Shown piece by piece: positions 8,511 through 17,385 of a stretch of 64,000 bases of DNA; position 1 is the first letter of the stretch, and each line of letters begins with the position of its first letter. The notes under the pieces were generated by a model, which saw only the letters and a program-made list of their open reading frames with translations, made no database searches and was not told the origin of the DNA. This DNA comes from Candidatus Poribacteria bacterium (GTDB lineage: Bacteria; Poribacteria; WGA-4E; WGA-3G). Location of the stretch: positions 1-64,000 of the forward strand of contig PYIY01000099.1 of the NCBI GenBank assembly GCA_003635195.1. The letters run 5' to 3'. Position numbers and translations under genes: made by a program.

Positions 8511-11417
8511 TTAGTGTTTGACTGAAAACTGAATGCTCCGCGGCGATGCCCCAATTCGACTGGTGATAACCACAATATGTCCACTCAGCTGATTTTGCTT
8601 CGCTATGTATGGAAACTCTTCGCGGAAAGTTTGCCATAACTGTCCACCGCGTCTTTTGGCGAGCAGGCAGGTAAGAATCACAAGATCCTCTCCATAAATA
8701 TCGTGCGTTAAGAGTGCTGCTTGTAGTGCCTTATCGTTTCGTGAAGACGGTTTCAGCAAGCCTTCAGCGATCAAATGCGCTGTCTTTATGCTTATGTGCG
8801 CATTTTTATCCATTTTCATCAACAGCGACTTCACCAGATCTTTGTGGGCATCTTCTTGCTGCGCAAGTGCCATATATAATGTACTAAGGTAAGCCGATAA
8901 GGAGTTATCTCGCGGCTTCAGTAGTTTGATCTTACTTACCTTTGAGAGGACCCGTTTGGAGAATGCTGTCAGTTCAACATCGGTTGGAACTGCGTGTGCT
9001 GCCGTGCGAATACACCAGGCCGACCGCATGGCAATATACTGATTTCTGTTTGTCATAACTGTTTCGAGCATCGGATCTTCCCAAGCCTTTTGGAGTGTCG
9101 CGAATGCCTCTTTGTCAACTTTACCATCAATCGCGCCTGCCAAAAGCCGCCAAGACGGTACCACCAAAGATAGCCTCAAAAATTCCGATTGCCCTGTGTT
9201 TCTCTTGAGTTCGGAGAGGATCTCAGGGATTGCCTCGGCTTCCTCTAACGCCTCAACGGCTGGACCTCTATCAACACTAACACTATACTGTGCGGTTGGC
9301 GCAGAGGAGGCTGTAAGGGCACTACGTTTTACCATTCGCCCCAGGCTGGAAGCGGCAACCCTTGCGTTCTGATTGTAGAATCCTTGGTAATCGGGGCCTT
9401 CTGGCAATGGGACAGGCACAACAACTCGCTGAGGGGCTTTCGCTTCTTGATTTATCGGTCGCATGTCATTCTCATCCACAGCGACGAAACTCGTGTATTG
9501 CGTCATCAACCGATGTGTGAGCGCAATATTCGTGATTTCCTCAATAATTTCCGGTGCATCAGCAGCATATAATTGTGCAGAGATGTCTTCGATCTTCTTA
9601 CGCGCCCACACTTTTGACAAAACGTCGTGTGCTGGTTGCGCGTCGGGCAGTGTCACATGTAACTTATACTTTAGCGGTTTCCCCTCTGCACTGCCAGAGA
9701 GTCGAATTTCTCTACGACCCCCTTCCGCATAACGTCCAAACATGATAAGAGGACGACCCGCCCAAAGTTCAGGTATCCGCCGCGGATAGGTCTCGTAGAC
9801 AGAGAGTTCATTCCAATCAATCTGGATTTTGGCGAGTTGTGCCCGGTGAATACGCTCGGCGATCTGTTCGACAAGTGGTCCGGGGTCGGTGTTAAGTTCG
9901 ATCACATCAGCCAACCCGCCGCCGTGTTTTGCCACACCGTCAATCAGATAGCGGTTCGGCGATGTACCGATGCCGATAGCCGAAAAACGGATCTGATCCC
10001 CAGCCCGTCTGTCAATCTCAGCGATAATTTCCGCTTCGTTGCCGATGTAGCCATCGGTGAGCATGACGACGATGCGGACCCGTTTCGGGTCAACAGGTTC
10101 GTTGAGCACTAACTTAATAGCGGTGAGCATCTCCGTCCCGCCGCCGCCCCGCATCTGTTGTGTGAAATTAAGGGCGTGTTCAATGTTCGCTTGCGTCGCT
10201 GGCACCGATTTTGCAAAAAGTTTATCTGCGTAACTCGCAAAAGTGATGACTTGCACAGTGTCGTTCGGTTGGGTCCGTCGGAGAAAGTGGTGCATTGTCT
10301 CTTTCACTTTTTGGGTCGGCTCTCCGCGCATTGAACCTGAAACGTCAACGAGGAAGACGATTTCGCGAGGTGGTGCTTCGGCAAGTTCGGCATCAAGTTT
10401 GGGCTGAATCATAAGCATGAAGTAGCCCTGTTCAGGGCCGTTGGAGTGCGCTAAAACCGCCATTTCCGGCTTTTCGCCGACAACGGCGTATTTCATCACA
10501 AAATCCTTGTTCGGTATTGAATCGGCGGGTGAAAGCACTGCGGTAGCACCCGACGCGTCAACACGCCCAACCTCTGCCGTGTGATTGACAATCTGGATAT
10601 CCTGAATCGGCACACCCGCACTAAGCGATACCACGAGACTGATGTCATGTGCCGTGCGGTAGCCGGGCTTAAGCACCGGCGGTGTAATCCGCGATGCATC
10701 CGGCACACGATTTGTGTCTGGTGCTACGCCTGTCCCTGACGGATCAGCCCTGTCCGGCGGGACATCCAAAGGTGCCTCGGATTCACCAACTTTCCCTTTT
10801 AATACCGTCGGTAGTTCCGGTTTCTTAGAGATTGGGGTGCCCGGAATATATCGCGGACCTACCACCATTGGAAAGTGGAATTCATAAGTGCCCATATCGT
10901 AATCAAGCACATCAACGTAGGAGATTTCGATGCGGACCTCATCTTTTGGCTGGATGTTACCAACCGACTGTGTAAAGATATTCGGACGTTCTTGTTCTAA
11001 CAGACTTGCTGTTTTTCCCTGTTGGATCGCTTCTCGGTAAAGGGCTTGTGCCTCAGCGCGACGCTTGATTAATCCGACAATCCGACGGTCCCCGACCCTC
11101 ATCGTCATATCGTCTATCGCTGCGGTATGTGGAAGCGGAAAGACATAGACCGCTTCAATTTTTTCGTCGTAGGGGTTGTGGAAGGTTTGGGTTACGGTGA
11201 CGCGGGCAATGAAACCTGCGATGTTTGCTTTGACATCGGTGTGTTTTAATGGACATTCGATAATCTGTTCGTCAACTTCAACGCGCAAGGCACCTTGTGT
11301 GACCTCTTGTTCCATGAGAGTTATAGGCTGTGGCGTTTCAGTAAAAGCCGTACCACTGGAAATACCGAGCATTATCAGAGCACTCAGTAATGCAGTTATC
11401 CAATTCCGTTGCTGCAT
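8511..11417 (-). CDS. VIT and von Willebrand factor A domain protein, secreted
   Basis: 968 residues from ATG 11417, preceded by GGAGG with a 6-nt spacer. A signal peptide (WITALLSALIMLGISSGTAF) is followed by a VIT (vault/inter-alpha-trypsin) domain with FHNPYDEKIEAVYVFPLP and a tail with IGLIKRRAEAQALYREA. Near residues 350-360 is a vWA domain with an intact MIDAS (FLVDVSGSMRG, then MLTDGYIG). The C-terminal 400 or so residues are helical and unassigned. VIT/vWA proteins are generally extracytoplasmic, metal-dependent binding proteins, and the signal peptide agrees. It is transcribed divergently from the sugar-epimerase gene and appears monocistronic. Confidence 0.88.
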   Translation of the reverse strand: MQQRNWITALLSALIMLGISSGTAFTETPQPITLMEQEVTQGALRVEVDEQIIECPLKHTDVKANIAGFIARVTVTQTFHNPYDEKIEAVYVFPLPHTAAIDDMTMRVGDRRIVGLIKRRAEAQALYREAIQQGKTASLLEQERPNIFTQSVGNIQPKDEVRIEISYVDVLDYDMGTYEFHFPMVVGPRYIPGTPISKKPELPTVLKGKVGESEAPLDVPPDRADPSGTGVAPDTNRVPDASRITPPVLKPGYRTAHDISLVVSLSAGVPIQDIQIVNHTAEVGRVDASGATAVLSPADSIPNKDFVMKYAVVGEKPEMAVLAHSNGPEQGYFMLMIQPKLDAELAEAPPREIVFLVDVSGSMRGEPTQKVKETMHHFLRRTQPNDTVQVITFASYADKLFAKSVPATQANIEHALNFTQQMRGGGGTEMLTAIKLVLNEPVDPKRVRIVVMLTDGYIGNEAEIIAEIDRRAGDQIRFSAIGIGTSPNRYLIDGVAKHGGGLADVIELNTDPGPLVEQIAERIHRAQLAKIQIDWNELSVYETYPRRIPELWAGRPLIMFGRYAEGGRREIRLSGSAEGKPLKYKLHVTLPDAQPAHDVLSKVWARKKIEDISAQLYAADAPEIIEEITNIALTHRLMTQYTSFVAVDENDMRPINQEAKAPQRVVVPVPLPEGPDYQGFYNQNARVAASSLGRMVKRSALTASSAPTAQYSVSVDRGPAVEALEEAEAIPEILSELKRNTGQSEFLRLSLVVPSWRLLAGAIDGKVDKEAFATLQKAWEDPMLETVMTNRNQYIAMRSAWCIRTAAHAVPTDVELTAFSKRVLSKVSKIKLLKPRDNSLSAYLSTLYMALAQQEDAHKDLVKSLLMKMDKNAHISIKTAHLIAEGLLKPSSRNDKALQAALLTHDIYGEDLVILTCLLAKRRGGQLWQTFREEFPYIAKQNQLSGHIVVITSRIGASPRSIQFSVKH

Positions 11418-11730
11418 GATATCCTCCAAGATTCGGATGTACAATTCGGCCCAAATTAATACATTTGGATATTACTGGGTTTGAATCAACACGATGCCTG
11501 CCCCGTTTTGGTTTTCAGGTCTACTGTACTGTTGATAGTGACACACTATAAAGACAAAAAGGTTGCATATCGCGTTAACTTTTCGGACCAGCCATACACT
11601 TTCCACTTCATCAATATAATAACACATTGGCTGAAACAATCAACGGAAAATCAAAGCGAATAAAATCCTACTTGCTATTAACATTGTGCTGTGTTAATAT
11701 GTCGTAAAAATCTCAAAGGAGAACACACCT
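11418..11730. other. Divergent intergenic region, 313 bp
   Basis: Separates the VIT/vWA gene (minus) from the sugar epimerase gene (plus). AT-rich, with no gene and no repeat recognised. A weak promoter-like TTGCTA...TAATAT lies around 11673-11700. Confidence 0.5.
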
Positions 11731-12603
11731 ATGTTTAAACTCGGCGTTATCGGCGACGAAGTTTCACAGGACTTCGCCACTGTTGTCAATTTTGTGAAAG
11801 ATTTCAACCTACACTCCATCGAAATTCGTTCCGTCTGGGATAAACTTCCACATGAACTCACCGAAGCCGACATTGACGAGATGAAACGCTTACTTGACGG
11901 TACCGACATCGAGATTATCGGTATTGCATCCCCATTTTTTAAATGCGATATGGATAACGCTGAAGAACGGAAAGAGCACCTTGATATACTGAAAGGGTGC
12001 ATCCGCACAGCGAAGGCGTTTGATACCAATCTCATCCGTACTTTTGTCTTCTGGGACACCGGTGAAACCGAGGAACGTTGGGCCGACATTATCGCCGCCT
12101 ACGATGAACCCCGTAGGATGATAGACGGCGAAGGCATTGTGCTCGGCATGGAAAACGAGTCTACGACTTCGCTCAGCACCGCGAAACTTACAGCGGAATT
12201 TATTGAGCAGATTGATTCCCCGAATATCCGTGGTATCTGGGATCCTGCCAATGAAGCACATGCAAAGGGCGGCGAAACGCCATACCCCGATGCGTACAAT
12301 CAGATGAAGCCGACAATGATCCATGCGCACCTCAAGGACGCGGCTCCAAACCCGGATACCGGCGAAATGGAATCCGTTCCCGTCGGCGATGGGATTATTG
12401 ACTGGCAAGGGCAGCTGCAAGCTTTGATTGATGACGGATATGAAGGACACCTCTGCCTTGAAACACATTGGCGACCCTCACTCAAAATTGACGATGCCAT
12501 CCTCAACCGTCCAGCAGGACAGGCGTTTTCTGAAGCCGGTGAAGAAGCCTCGCGCATCTGTATCGAAAAATTACTGCCGATGATCGAGAACTTAAGGCAA
12601 TAG
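11731..12603 (+). CDS. Sugar phosphate isomerase/epimerase (xylose-isomerase-like TIM barrel)
   Basis: 290 residues with AAAGGAG ahead of the ATG. AP-endonuclease-2/xylose-isomerase-like barrel: strand 1 FKLGVIGDEVSQDF and IEIRSVW, with metal-binding residues in MENE, WDPANE, HAHLKD and CLETHW. Relatives isomerise or epimerise keto-sugars or inositol derivatives, or cleave related substrates. The adjacent enolase-superfamily enzyme and SDR suggest a sugar or sugar-acid catabolic cassette. The substrate cannot be told from sequence. Confidence 0.85.
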   Translation: MFKLGVIGDEVSQDFATVVNFVKDFNLHSIEIRSVWDKLPHELTEADIDEMKRLLDGTDIEIIGIASPFFKCDMDNAEERKEHLDILKGCIRTAKAFDTNLIRTFVFWDTGETEERWADIIAAYDEPRRMIDGEGIVLGMENESTTSLSTAKLTAEFIEQIDSPNIRGIWDPANEAHAKGGETPYPDAYNQMKPTMIHAHLKDAAPNPDTGEMESVPVGDGIIDWQGQLQALIDDGYEGHLCLETHWRPSLKIDDAILNRPAGQAFSEAGEEASRICIEKLLPMIENLRQ

Positions 12604-12722
12604 CTTTTCCGTCCGAAGATTAGAGGCAGAAGTCCGAAATGGTTCTCACTGCGAAGCAGGAGTTAAGAAGAGCCCTTGAAATAATAATTTCACCTTGTTT
12701 AACCGCAAGGAAAATTTAAAAA

Positions 12723-13808
12723 ATGAAAATAAAAACAGTTCGCACATCTCTATACGACATCCCACCCGAGGTTGAACGCGTCGATGCCATTCAAGCCTTT
12801 GTCTCTATGGAGTTCCCATTCATTGAGATTGAAGATGCAGACGGTGTGGTTGGCACTGGATTCTCCTACACGATCGGTAAAGGTGGGGAGGCGATCAAGC
12901 AGACTATGGATGCCTATCTCACGCCGATCCTCCTTGAAGAGGATGCCGCCAACATTGACCGGATTTGGAATCGGATGTGGATGGACACACACTGGGTCGG
13001 CAGAGGTGGTATCGTCGGTTTAGGCATAGCAGCAGTAGACATCGCGCTCTGGGACCTCATGGCAAAGCGCGCCGAGTTACCGCTCTACCAACTCCTTGGC
13101 GGCGCGCGATCCGCTGTTCCTGTCTACAACACAGACGGCGGTTGGCTCCATCTCTCGGAAGACGAACTCGTCAGACAGTCCGTGGAATTTGTGGCGCAAG
13201 GCTTCAAAGGTATCAAGATTAAAGTCGGGCGCGATAGCCTTTACGAAGATGTGGCGCGCATCTTCGCTGTCAGGAAGGCGATTGGGCAAGAACCCTATCT
13301 CATGATTGATGCCAACATGAAGTGGAACGCACGTGAAGCCATTCAGCTCGCCTGTCGGGTCGAAGAAGCAGACATCTTCTGGTTTGAGGAACCCATTGAG
13401 GCAGATGATGTGGATAGCCATGTGACGCTGCGCGAGAAAACCACGATTCCAATTGCTATCGGCGAAACAATTTACAATAAATATGTCTTTAAGGAGTACA
13501 TCGCACAGGGTGCAGCAGACATTCTACAGCCAGACGCTGTGCGCGTCGGGGGTATTTCTGAATGGATGAAGGTCGCACACACCGCCGAGTGTTTTGGACT
13601 CTCTGTCTCCCCACACTTCTTGATGGATTTGCATGTACATCTCTCTGCCGCAGTACCACACTCGCTTTTTGTGGAATACATCCCTTCGCTTGATCCGGTA
13701 CTTGACGACACATTAACGCTCAGAGACGGTCACTTTTCACCGCCTGATCGTCCAGGGCACGGTATTCTGTTCAATAAGCAAAAACTCGCGGCGTATCAAA
13801 TATCATAG
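12723..13808 (+). CDS. Enolase-superfamily enzyme (mandelate racemase/sugar-acid dehydratase type)
   Basis: 361 residues. The catalytic set looks complete: GIKIKVGRD (KxK base), LMIDANMKW and FWFEEPIEADD metal ligands, IAIGETIYN third ligand, ILQPDAVRVGGI, and SPHFLMDLHVHL with the C-terminal histidine. This fits the mandelate racemase subgroup, which contains many acid-sugar dehydratases. It lies 119 bp after the epimerase gene and 41 bp before the SDR, which supports a shared sugar-acid pathway. In contrast to the homologue at 7125-8138, all three metal-ligand motifs are conventional. Confidence 0.9.
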   Translation: MKIKTVRTSLYDIPPEVERVDAIQAFVSMEFPFIEIEDADGVVGTGFSYTIGKGGEAIKQTMDAYLTPILLEEDAANIDRIWNRMWMDTHWVGRGGIVGLGIAAVDIALWDLMAKRAELPLYQLLGGARSAVPVYNTDGGWLHLSEDELVRQSVEFVAQGFKGIKIKVGRDSLYEDVARIFAVRKAIGQEPYLMIDANMKWNAREAIQLACRVEEADIFWFEEPIEADDVDSHVTLREKTTIPIAIGETIYNKYVFKEYIAQGAADILQPDAVRVGGISEWMKVAHTAECFGLSVSPHFLMDLHVHLSAAVPHSLFVEYIPSLDPVLDDTLTLRDGHFSPPDRPGHGILFNKQKLAAYQIS

Positions 13809-13849
13809 GTGAACAGCACGCGGTGTGCTTATTATCTTCAGGAGGAACT

Positions 13850-14560
13850 GTGAAACTTGAAAATCGTATCGCTATTATCACAGGTGGCGGACGCGGCATC
13901 GGTCGCTCAACGGCACTTGCATTTGCCAGAGAAGGCGCAGACATCGTTCTCGCCGCACGGACGGATACCGAAATAGCTGCTGTCGCCAAAGAGGTGACAC
14001 AACTCGGCAGGCGCGCCCTCGCTATCACAACCGACATTCAACTGAAAACCGATGTTGATGCAATGGTTGCTCGAACGCTTGATATTTTCGGTAAAGTGGA
14101 CATCCTCGTTAACAACGCAGGCGTGGCAATCCACAATCCGATTCCGAAGATTCGGGAAGAGGATTGGGATTTGACAATGGCGGTCAACCTCAAAGGTGTG
14201 TTTCTCGGCACACAAGCTGTCTTCAGCCACATGTGTGAGCAGAAGTACGGACATATCGTTAACGTCTCCTCGGTCTCCGGCAAATTTGGACATGTCAACG
14301 GTGGGGCGTATTGTGCCTCTAAATTCGCCGTTATCGGTTTCACCGAGACAACGAACAACGAAGGCAGACCACACGGCGTGAAAGCCTCAGTTGTCTGTCC
14401 GGGACCCGTTGATACCAAGATGCGTCGTGATAACCATCCGGACGATGTGATTGAGCATCTGACGCTTCCAGAGGATGTCGCGGACCTGATTCTGTTTCTC
14501 GTGGCGCAGCCACCCCGCGCACATACACTTGAAACCGTTATCCGAACACCTTTGATGTAA
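13850..14560 (+). CDS. Short-chain dehydrogenase/reductase
   Basis: 236 residues using GTG 13850, which follows AGGAGG by 4 nt. The longer frame from GTG 13823 has no binding site. Rossmann motif TGGGRGIG, then NNAG, VSSVSG serine and the YCASK active site (Y-x3-K). Classical SDRs oxidise or reduce hydroxyl/keto groups with NAD(P). Its place between a sugar-acid dehydratase-like enzyme and TatD suggests it oxidises a sugar or sugar-derived intermediate. The start of TatD follows within 8 bp. Confidence 0.88.
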   Translation: MKLENRIAIITGGGRGIGRSTALAFAREGADIVLAARTDTEIAAVAKEVTQLGRRALAITTDIQLKTDVDAMVARTLDIFGKVDILVNNAGVAIHNPIPKIREEDWDLTMAVNLKGVFLGTQAVFSHMCEQKYGHIVNVSSVSGKFGHVNGGAYCASKFAVIGFTETTNNEGRPHGVKASVVCPGPVDTKMRRDNHPDDVIEHLTLPEDVADLILFLVAQPPRAHTLETVIRTPLM

Positions 14561-14567
14561 GTTATTG

Positions 14568-15332
14568 ATGATGTTTATTGATTCACACGCACATATTCAG
14601 CTCTCCCAATTCAATCGCGATCGCGATGCAGTCCTAAAACGTGCACACAAAGCCGCTGTTACCAACATTCTTGTTATCGGTTTTGATGTGGAGACCAGTC
14701 GCGGCGCAGTGGCATTGGCGGAAAAACATTCGCACATCTATGCCACCGTCGGGATGCATCCACATGACGCAAAGGATATGACACCGGATGTGATAAAAAC
14801 TTTTCGTGAACTTGCCACACACCCGAAGGTGATTGCACTCGGTGAAATGGGATTAGACTATTACCGTAACCTCTCACCGCGGCCCGTTCAGAAAGTTGCG
14901 TTTGAACAGCAGTTGGACCTCGCCGAAGAATTGCGGATGCCTATTATTATCCACAACCGTGATGCCTATATGGACATCCTACCTATTTTAGAAGCACGGC
15001 ATGGAACAATCCGGGGTGTGCTGCACTGCTTTACCGGTGATGTTGAATTGATGCACAGAGGGCTTGCGATCGGATTCCACATCGGCATCGGTGGCATCGT
15101 AACCTATAAAAACGCTACGGATGTGCAGGCGGTGGCGCAGGAGGTGCCTGAAGACCGCCTGCTGATAGAGACGGACTGCCCGTGGTTAGCACCGCAATTT
15201 CGGCGTGGTAAACGCAATGAACCCGCTTATGTCCGTGCCGTAGCGGAGAAGATTGCGGGCCTCCGCGGCACCACTATAGAGACAATCGGCGAAGTAACGG
15301 CAAAGAACTTCCAAAAACTCTTCGCGCATTAA
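14568..15332 (+). CDS. tatD: TatD-family metal-dependent hydrolase / DNase
   Basis: About 254 residues. ATG codons at 14568 and 14571 are both possible. The family's metal site is complete: DSHAHIQL (HxH), ALGEMGLDYYR (E), IIHNRD, VLHCFTGD and IETDCPWLAP. TatD proteins are Mg-dependent 3'-5' exonucleases/DNases of the amidohydrolase fold. The length matches the family (about 260). It follows the SDR almost without a gap and is probably co-transcribed. Confidence 0.92.
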   Translation: MMFIDSHAHIQLSQFNRDRDAVLKRAHKAAVTNILVIGFDVETSRGAVALAEKHSHIYATVGMHPHDAKDMTPDVIKTFRELATHPKVIALGEMGLDYYRNLSPRPVQKVAFEQQLDLAEELRMPIIIHNRDAYMDILPILEARHGTIRGVLHCFTGDVELMHRGLAIGFHIGIGGIVTYKNATDVQAVAQEVPEDRLLIETDCPWLAPQFRRGKRNEPAYVRAVAEKIAGLRGTTIETIGEVTAKNFQKLFAH

Positions 15333-15355
15333 TCTGTACTTATGGAGGAACTCCT

Positions 15356-16162
15356 ATGCAACGGAATAACCGGTTATCAATCGCAAGGCACAAATTACGC
15401 AAAGCGGTTCACATCCTTTTCTTGTTGCTTTGGTGTTGCCTATTGACAGCGTTTTTCGGTTGTGGTGCTGTAAGTGTAATAAAGGCCCCTTTTGAAATGG
15501 TAGGATTCACGCAGGGTATGATCGGACAACTTAAGGAACGAGAAACGTCCTTGATAGAATCCGCGGAAAAGCCTTTAACGGAAAGCCAGGAAGAACTCTT
15601 AACGCAACTTCTTGAAGAAAAGGATGGTTTGGATGCGGTTTTGTCGAGTCAACCGTATTTGACATATCTCGAAGAGCAGATCGGCGCGGTTCATGAAGAT
15701 TATCCAACTTATCTCGCCGCGGTCCCCACTACCGAACAGAAATCGACCATCCTATTTACGTTTAAAGGGATTCTTCCGCCAGAGACAACAGATGAGCAAA
15801 TCCAAATCTGTATGGACTTCTATTTTCAATTCTGTGAACTGATCGTGAACGAACCGGAATCAGAGGAGGTAGAGGCATTCATCAAGGAGCACTTAGTCCG
15901 TCCGTTAATGGATACGTATTCATCAAAAATGTCCGCTTCCGATACGACTGAAGTAATGAAGATAACTGTGGTGCCGAGTGGTATGGCTCCACTGGATACA
16001 AACGCATTTCGTAAAGTCTGGCTTAAGCAGCTGGAGGTTTACGGTTCTCGGGAAGGGCTGCTACGTTGTGCAATCTCAACCCCCGACGAATTTGCCCTCA
16101 TCCGTTCGTTTTTTGAGGACGCTGCCTCCTTTGAAAGATGGATTCGGCTCCCACTCAAATAG
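15356..16162 (+). CDS. Putative lipoprotein of unknown function
   Basis: 268 residues with GGAGG 6 nt upstream. After a basic N-terminus, a hydrophobic segment (AVHILFLLLWCCLLTAFFGC) ends in a lipobox-like FFGC; the -3 position is not ideal. The remainder is acidic, helical and soluble (KERETSLIESAEKPLTESQEELLTQLL). I do not recognise a domain. It lies between tatD and the sugar-permease gene, probably in one transcript, but its role is unknown. Confidence 0.6.
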   Translation: MQRNNRLSIARHKLRKAVHILFLLLWCCLLTAFFGCGAVSVIKAPFEMVGFTQGMIGQLKERETSLIESAEKPLTESQEELLTQLLEEKDGLDAVLSSQPYLTYLEEQIGAVHEDYPTYLAAVPTTEQKSTILFTFKGILPPETTDEQIQICMDFYFQFCELIVNEPESEEVEAFIKEHLVRPLMDTYSSKMSASDTTEVMKITVVPSGMAPLDTNAFRKVWLKQLEVYGSREGLLRCAISTPDEFALIRSFFEDAASFERWIRLPLK

Positions 16163-16179
16163 GAGTGATTCCTGACATT

Positions 16180-17298
16180 ATGAAGCGTCTTAATCTCCGT
16201 ATGTATGCGATGGTGTTTGCGCTCGTTTGTGTCTGGGTGATTTTCACACTGTTGACCGGCGGCACCTTCCTTAGCACTCGGAATCTGTCAAATCTCTCCC
16301 GCCAAGCCGCCGTCACAGCCATTCTCGCTGTCGGCATGACTTTGGTTATCGTCTCCGCTAACATTGACCTATCCGTAGGCTACGGTGCCGGTTTACTCGG
16401 GGCGATCGCAGCGATTGTACACGTCTGGTGGGGACAACCGATTCTTCTCACTCTCTTCATCGTTATTTGCATCGGCATCTTGATGGGACTGATGCAGGGT
16501 TACCTCGTCGCATATCAGCGAATTCCAGCGTTTATCGTCACACTGGGCGGTTTCTTGGCGTATCGCGGCTTGATGCTGGCATTTACCAAGGGCGAGACCA
16601 TTCTACTCCCAGACAATTGGCTCAAAGCAATTGGCAATGCTTACCTCTCGCCGACACTCGGATGGGGGCTTATGCTTATCGGAATTGGCATCAGCGGGTT
16701 CCGCTTTTACCGACAACGCCTCGGACAGCTGCAATACGGAAACTCGGAACAAGCGTCTCTGCTCATGTTTCTATTGAAGGTAATCGGGGTATCGGCACTG
16801 ATTATCGCCTTTATCGCTGTGATGAATACGCATAAAGGCGTTCCGTTCCCCGTATGCATCCTTTTCGGATTAGCGTTCGTGTTCCATTTTATCGCGAACC
16901 ATACCCGTTTTGGACGTTATGTCTACGCAGTCGGTGGTAACGCCGAAGCGGCGTACCTCTCCGGGGTCAACGTCCGCAGTATCACGTTGCGGGTGTTTGC
17001 AACAATGGGTGCATTGATGGCAATCGCAGGCGTCGTCATGACAGCGCGTGTCGGGAGTGCAAGCCCAGAAGCCGGACGATTGCTGGAGTTAGACGCTATC
17101 GCTGCATGCGTTATCGGGGGTGCTAGTCTAATGGGTGGGCGCGGAAGCATCTTCGGTGCAATTTTGGGCGCGTTCGTTATGGAGAGCCTCAACAACGGCA
17201 TGAGCATGGCAAATATGGATGCCTCATGGCAAGATATTATTAAAGGCGTGGTGCTTGTTGCAGCGGTCGGTTTTGACATAGCATCACGACGGCGATAG
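16180..17298 (+). CDS. ABC transporter permease, ribose/xylose (RbsC/XylH) type
   Basis: About 372 residues from ATG 16180. The frame opens at 16138 but would overlap the preceding gene; AGGAG near 16163 is the nearest site. A hydrophobic protein of about ten segments with the family pattern: AVTAILAVGMTLVIVSANIDLSVGYGAG, FIVTLGGFLAYRGLML, VGGNAEAAYLSGVN and ACVIGGASLMGGRGSIFGAILGAF. It would form the membrane channel of a sugar importer. The ATPase and periplasmic binding protein are not adjacent, so they must be encoded elsewhere. The preceding sugar-catabolic genes fit a sugar substrate. Confidence 0.88.
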   Translation: MKRLNLRMYAMVFALVCVWVIFTLLTGGTFLSTRNLSNLSRQAAVTAILAVGMTLVIVSANIDLSVGYGAGLLGAIAAIVHVWWGQPILLTLFIVICIGILMGLMQGYLVAYQRIPAFIVTLGGFLAYRGLMLAFTKGETILLPDNWLKAIGNAYLSPTLGWGLMLIGIGISGFRFYRQRLGQLQYGNSEQASLLMFLLKVIGVSALIIAFIAVMNTHKGVPFPVCILFGLAFVFHFIANHTRFGRYVYAVGGNAEAAYLSGVNVRSITLRVFATMGALMAIAGVVMTARVGSASPEAGRLLELDAIAACVIGGASLMGGRGSIFGAILGAFVMESLNNGMSMANMDASWQDIIKGVVLVAAVGFDIASRRR

Positions 17299-17385
17299 GA
17301 TAAAAAATTCGACTATTTGTATTTTTTTAAACCCTTTCCCCAAAAATTCCCCTCTTTATAACTAAATCTTATTGGGAATTTAGTT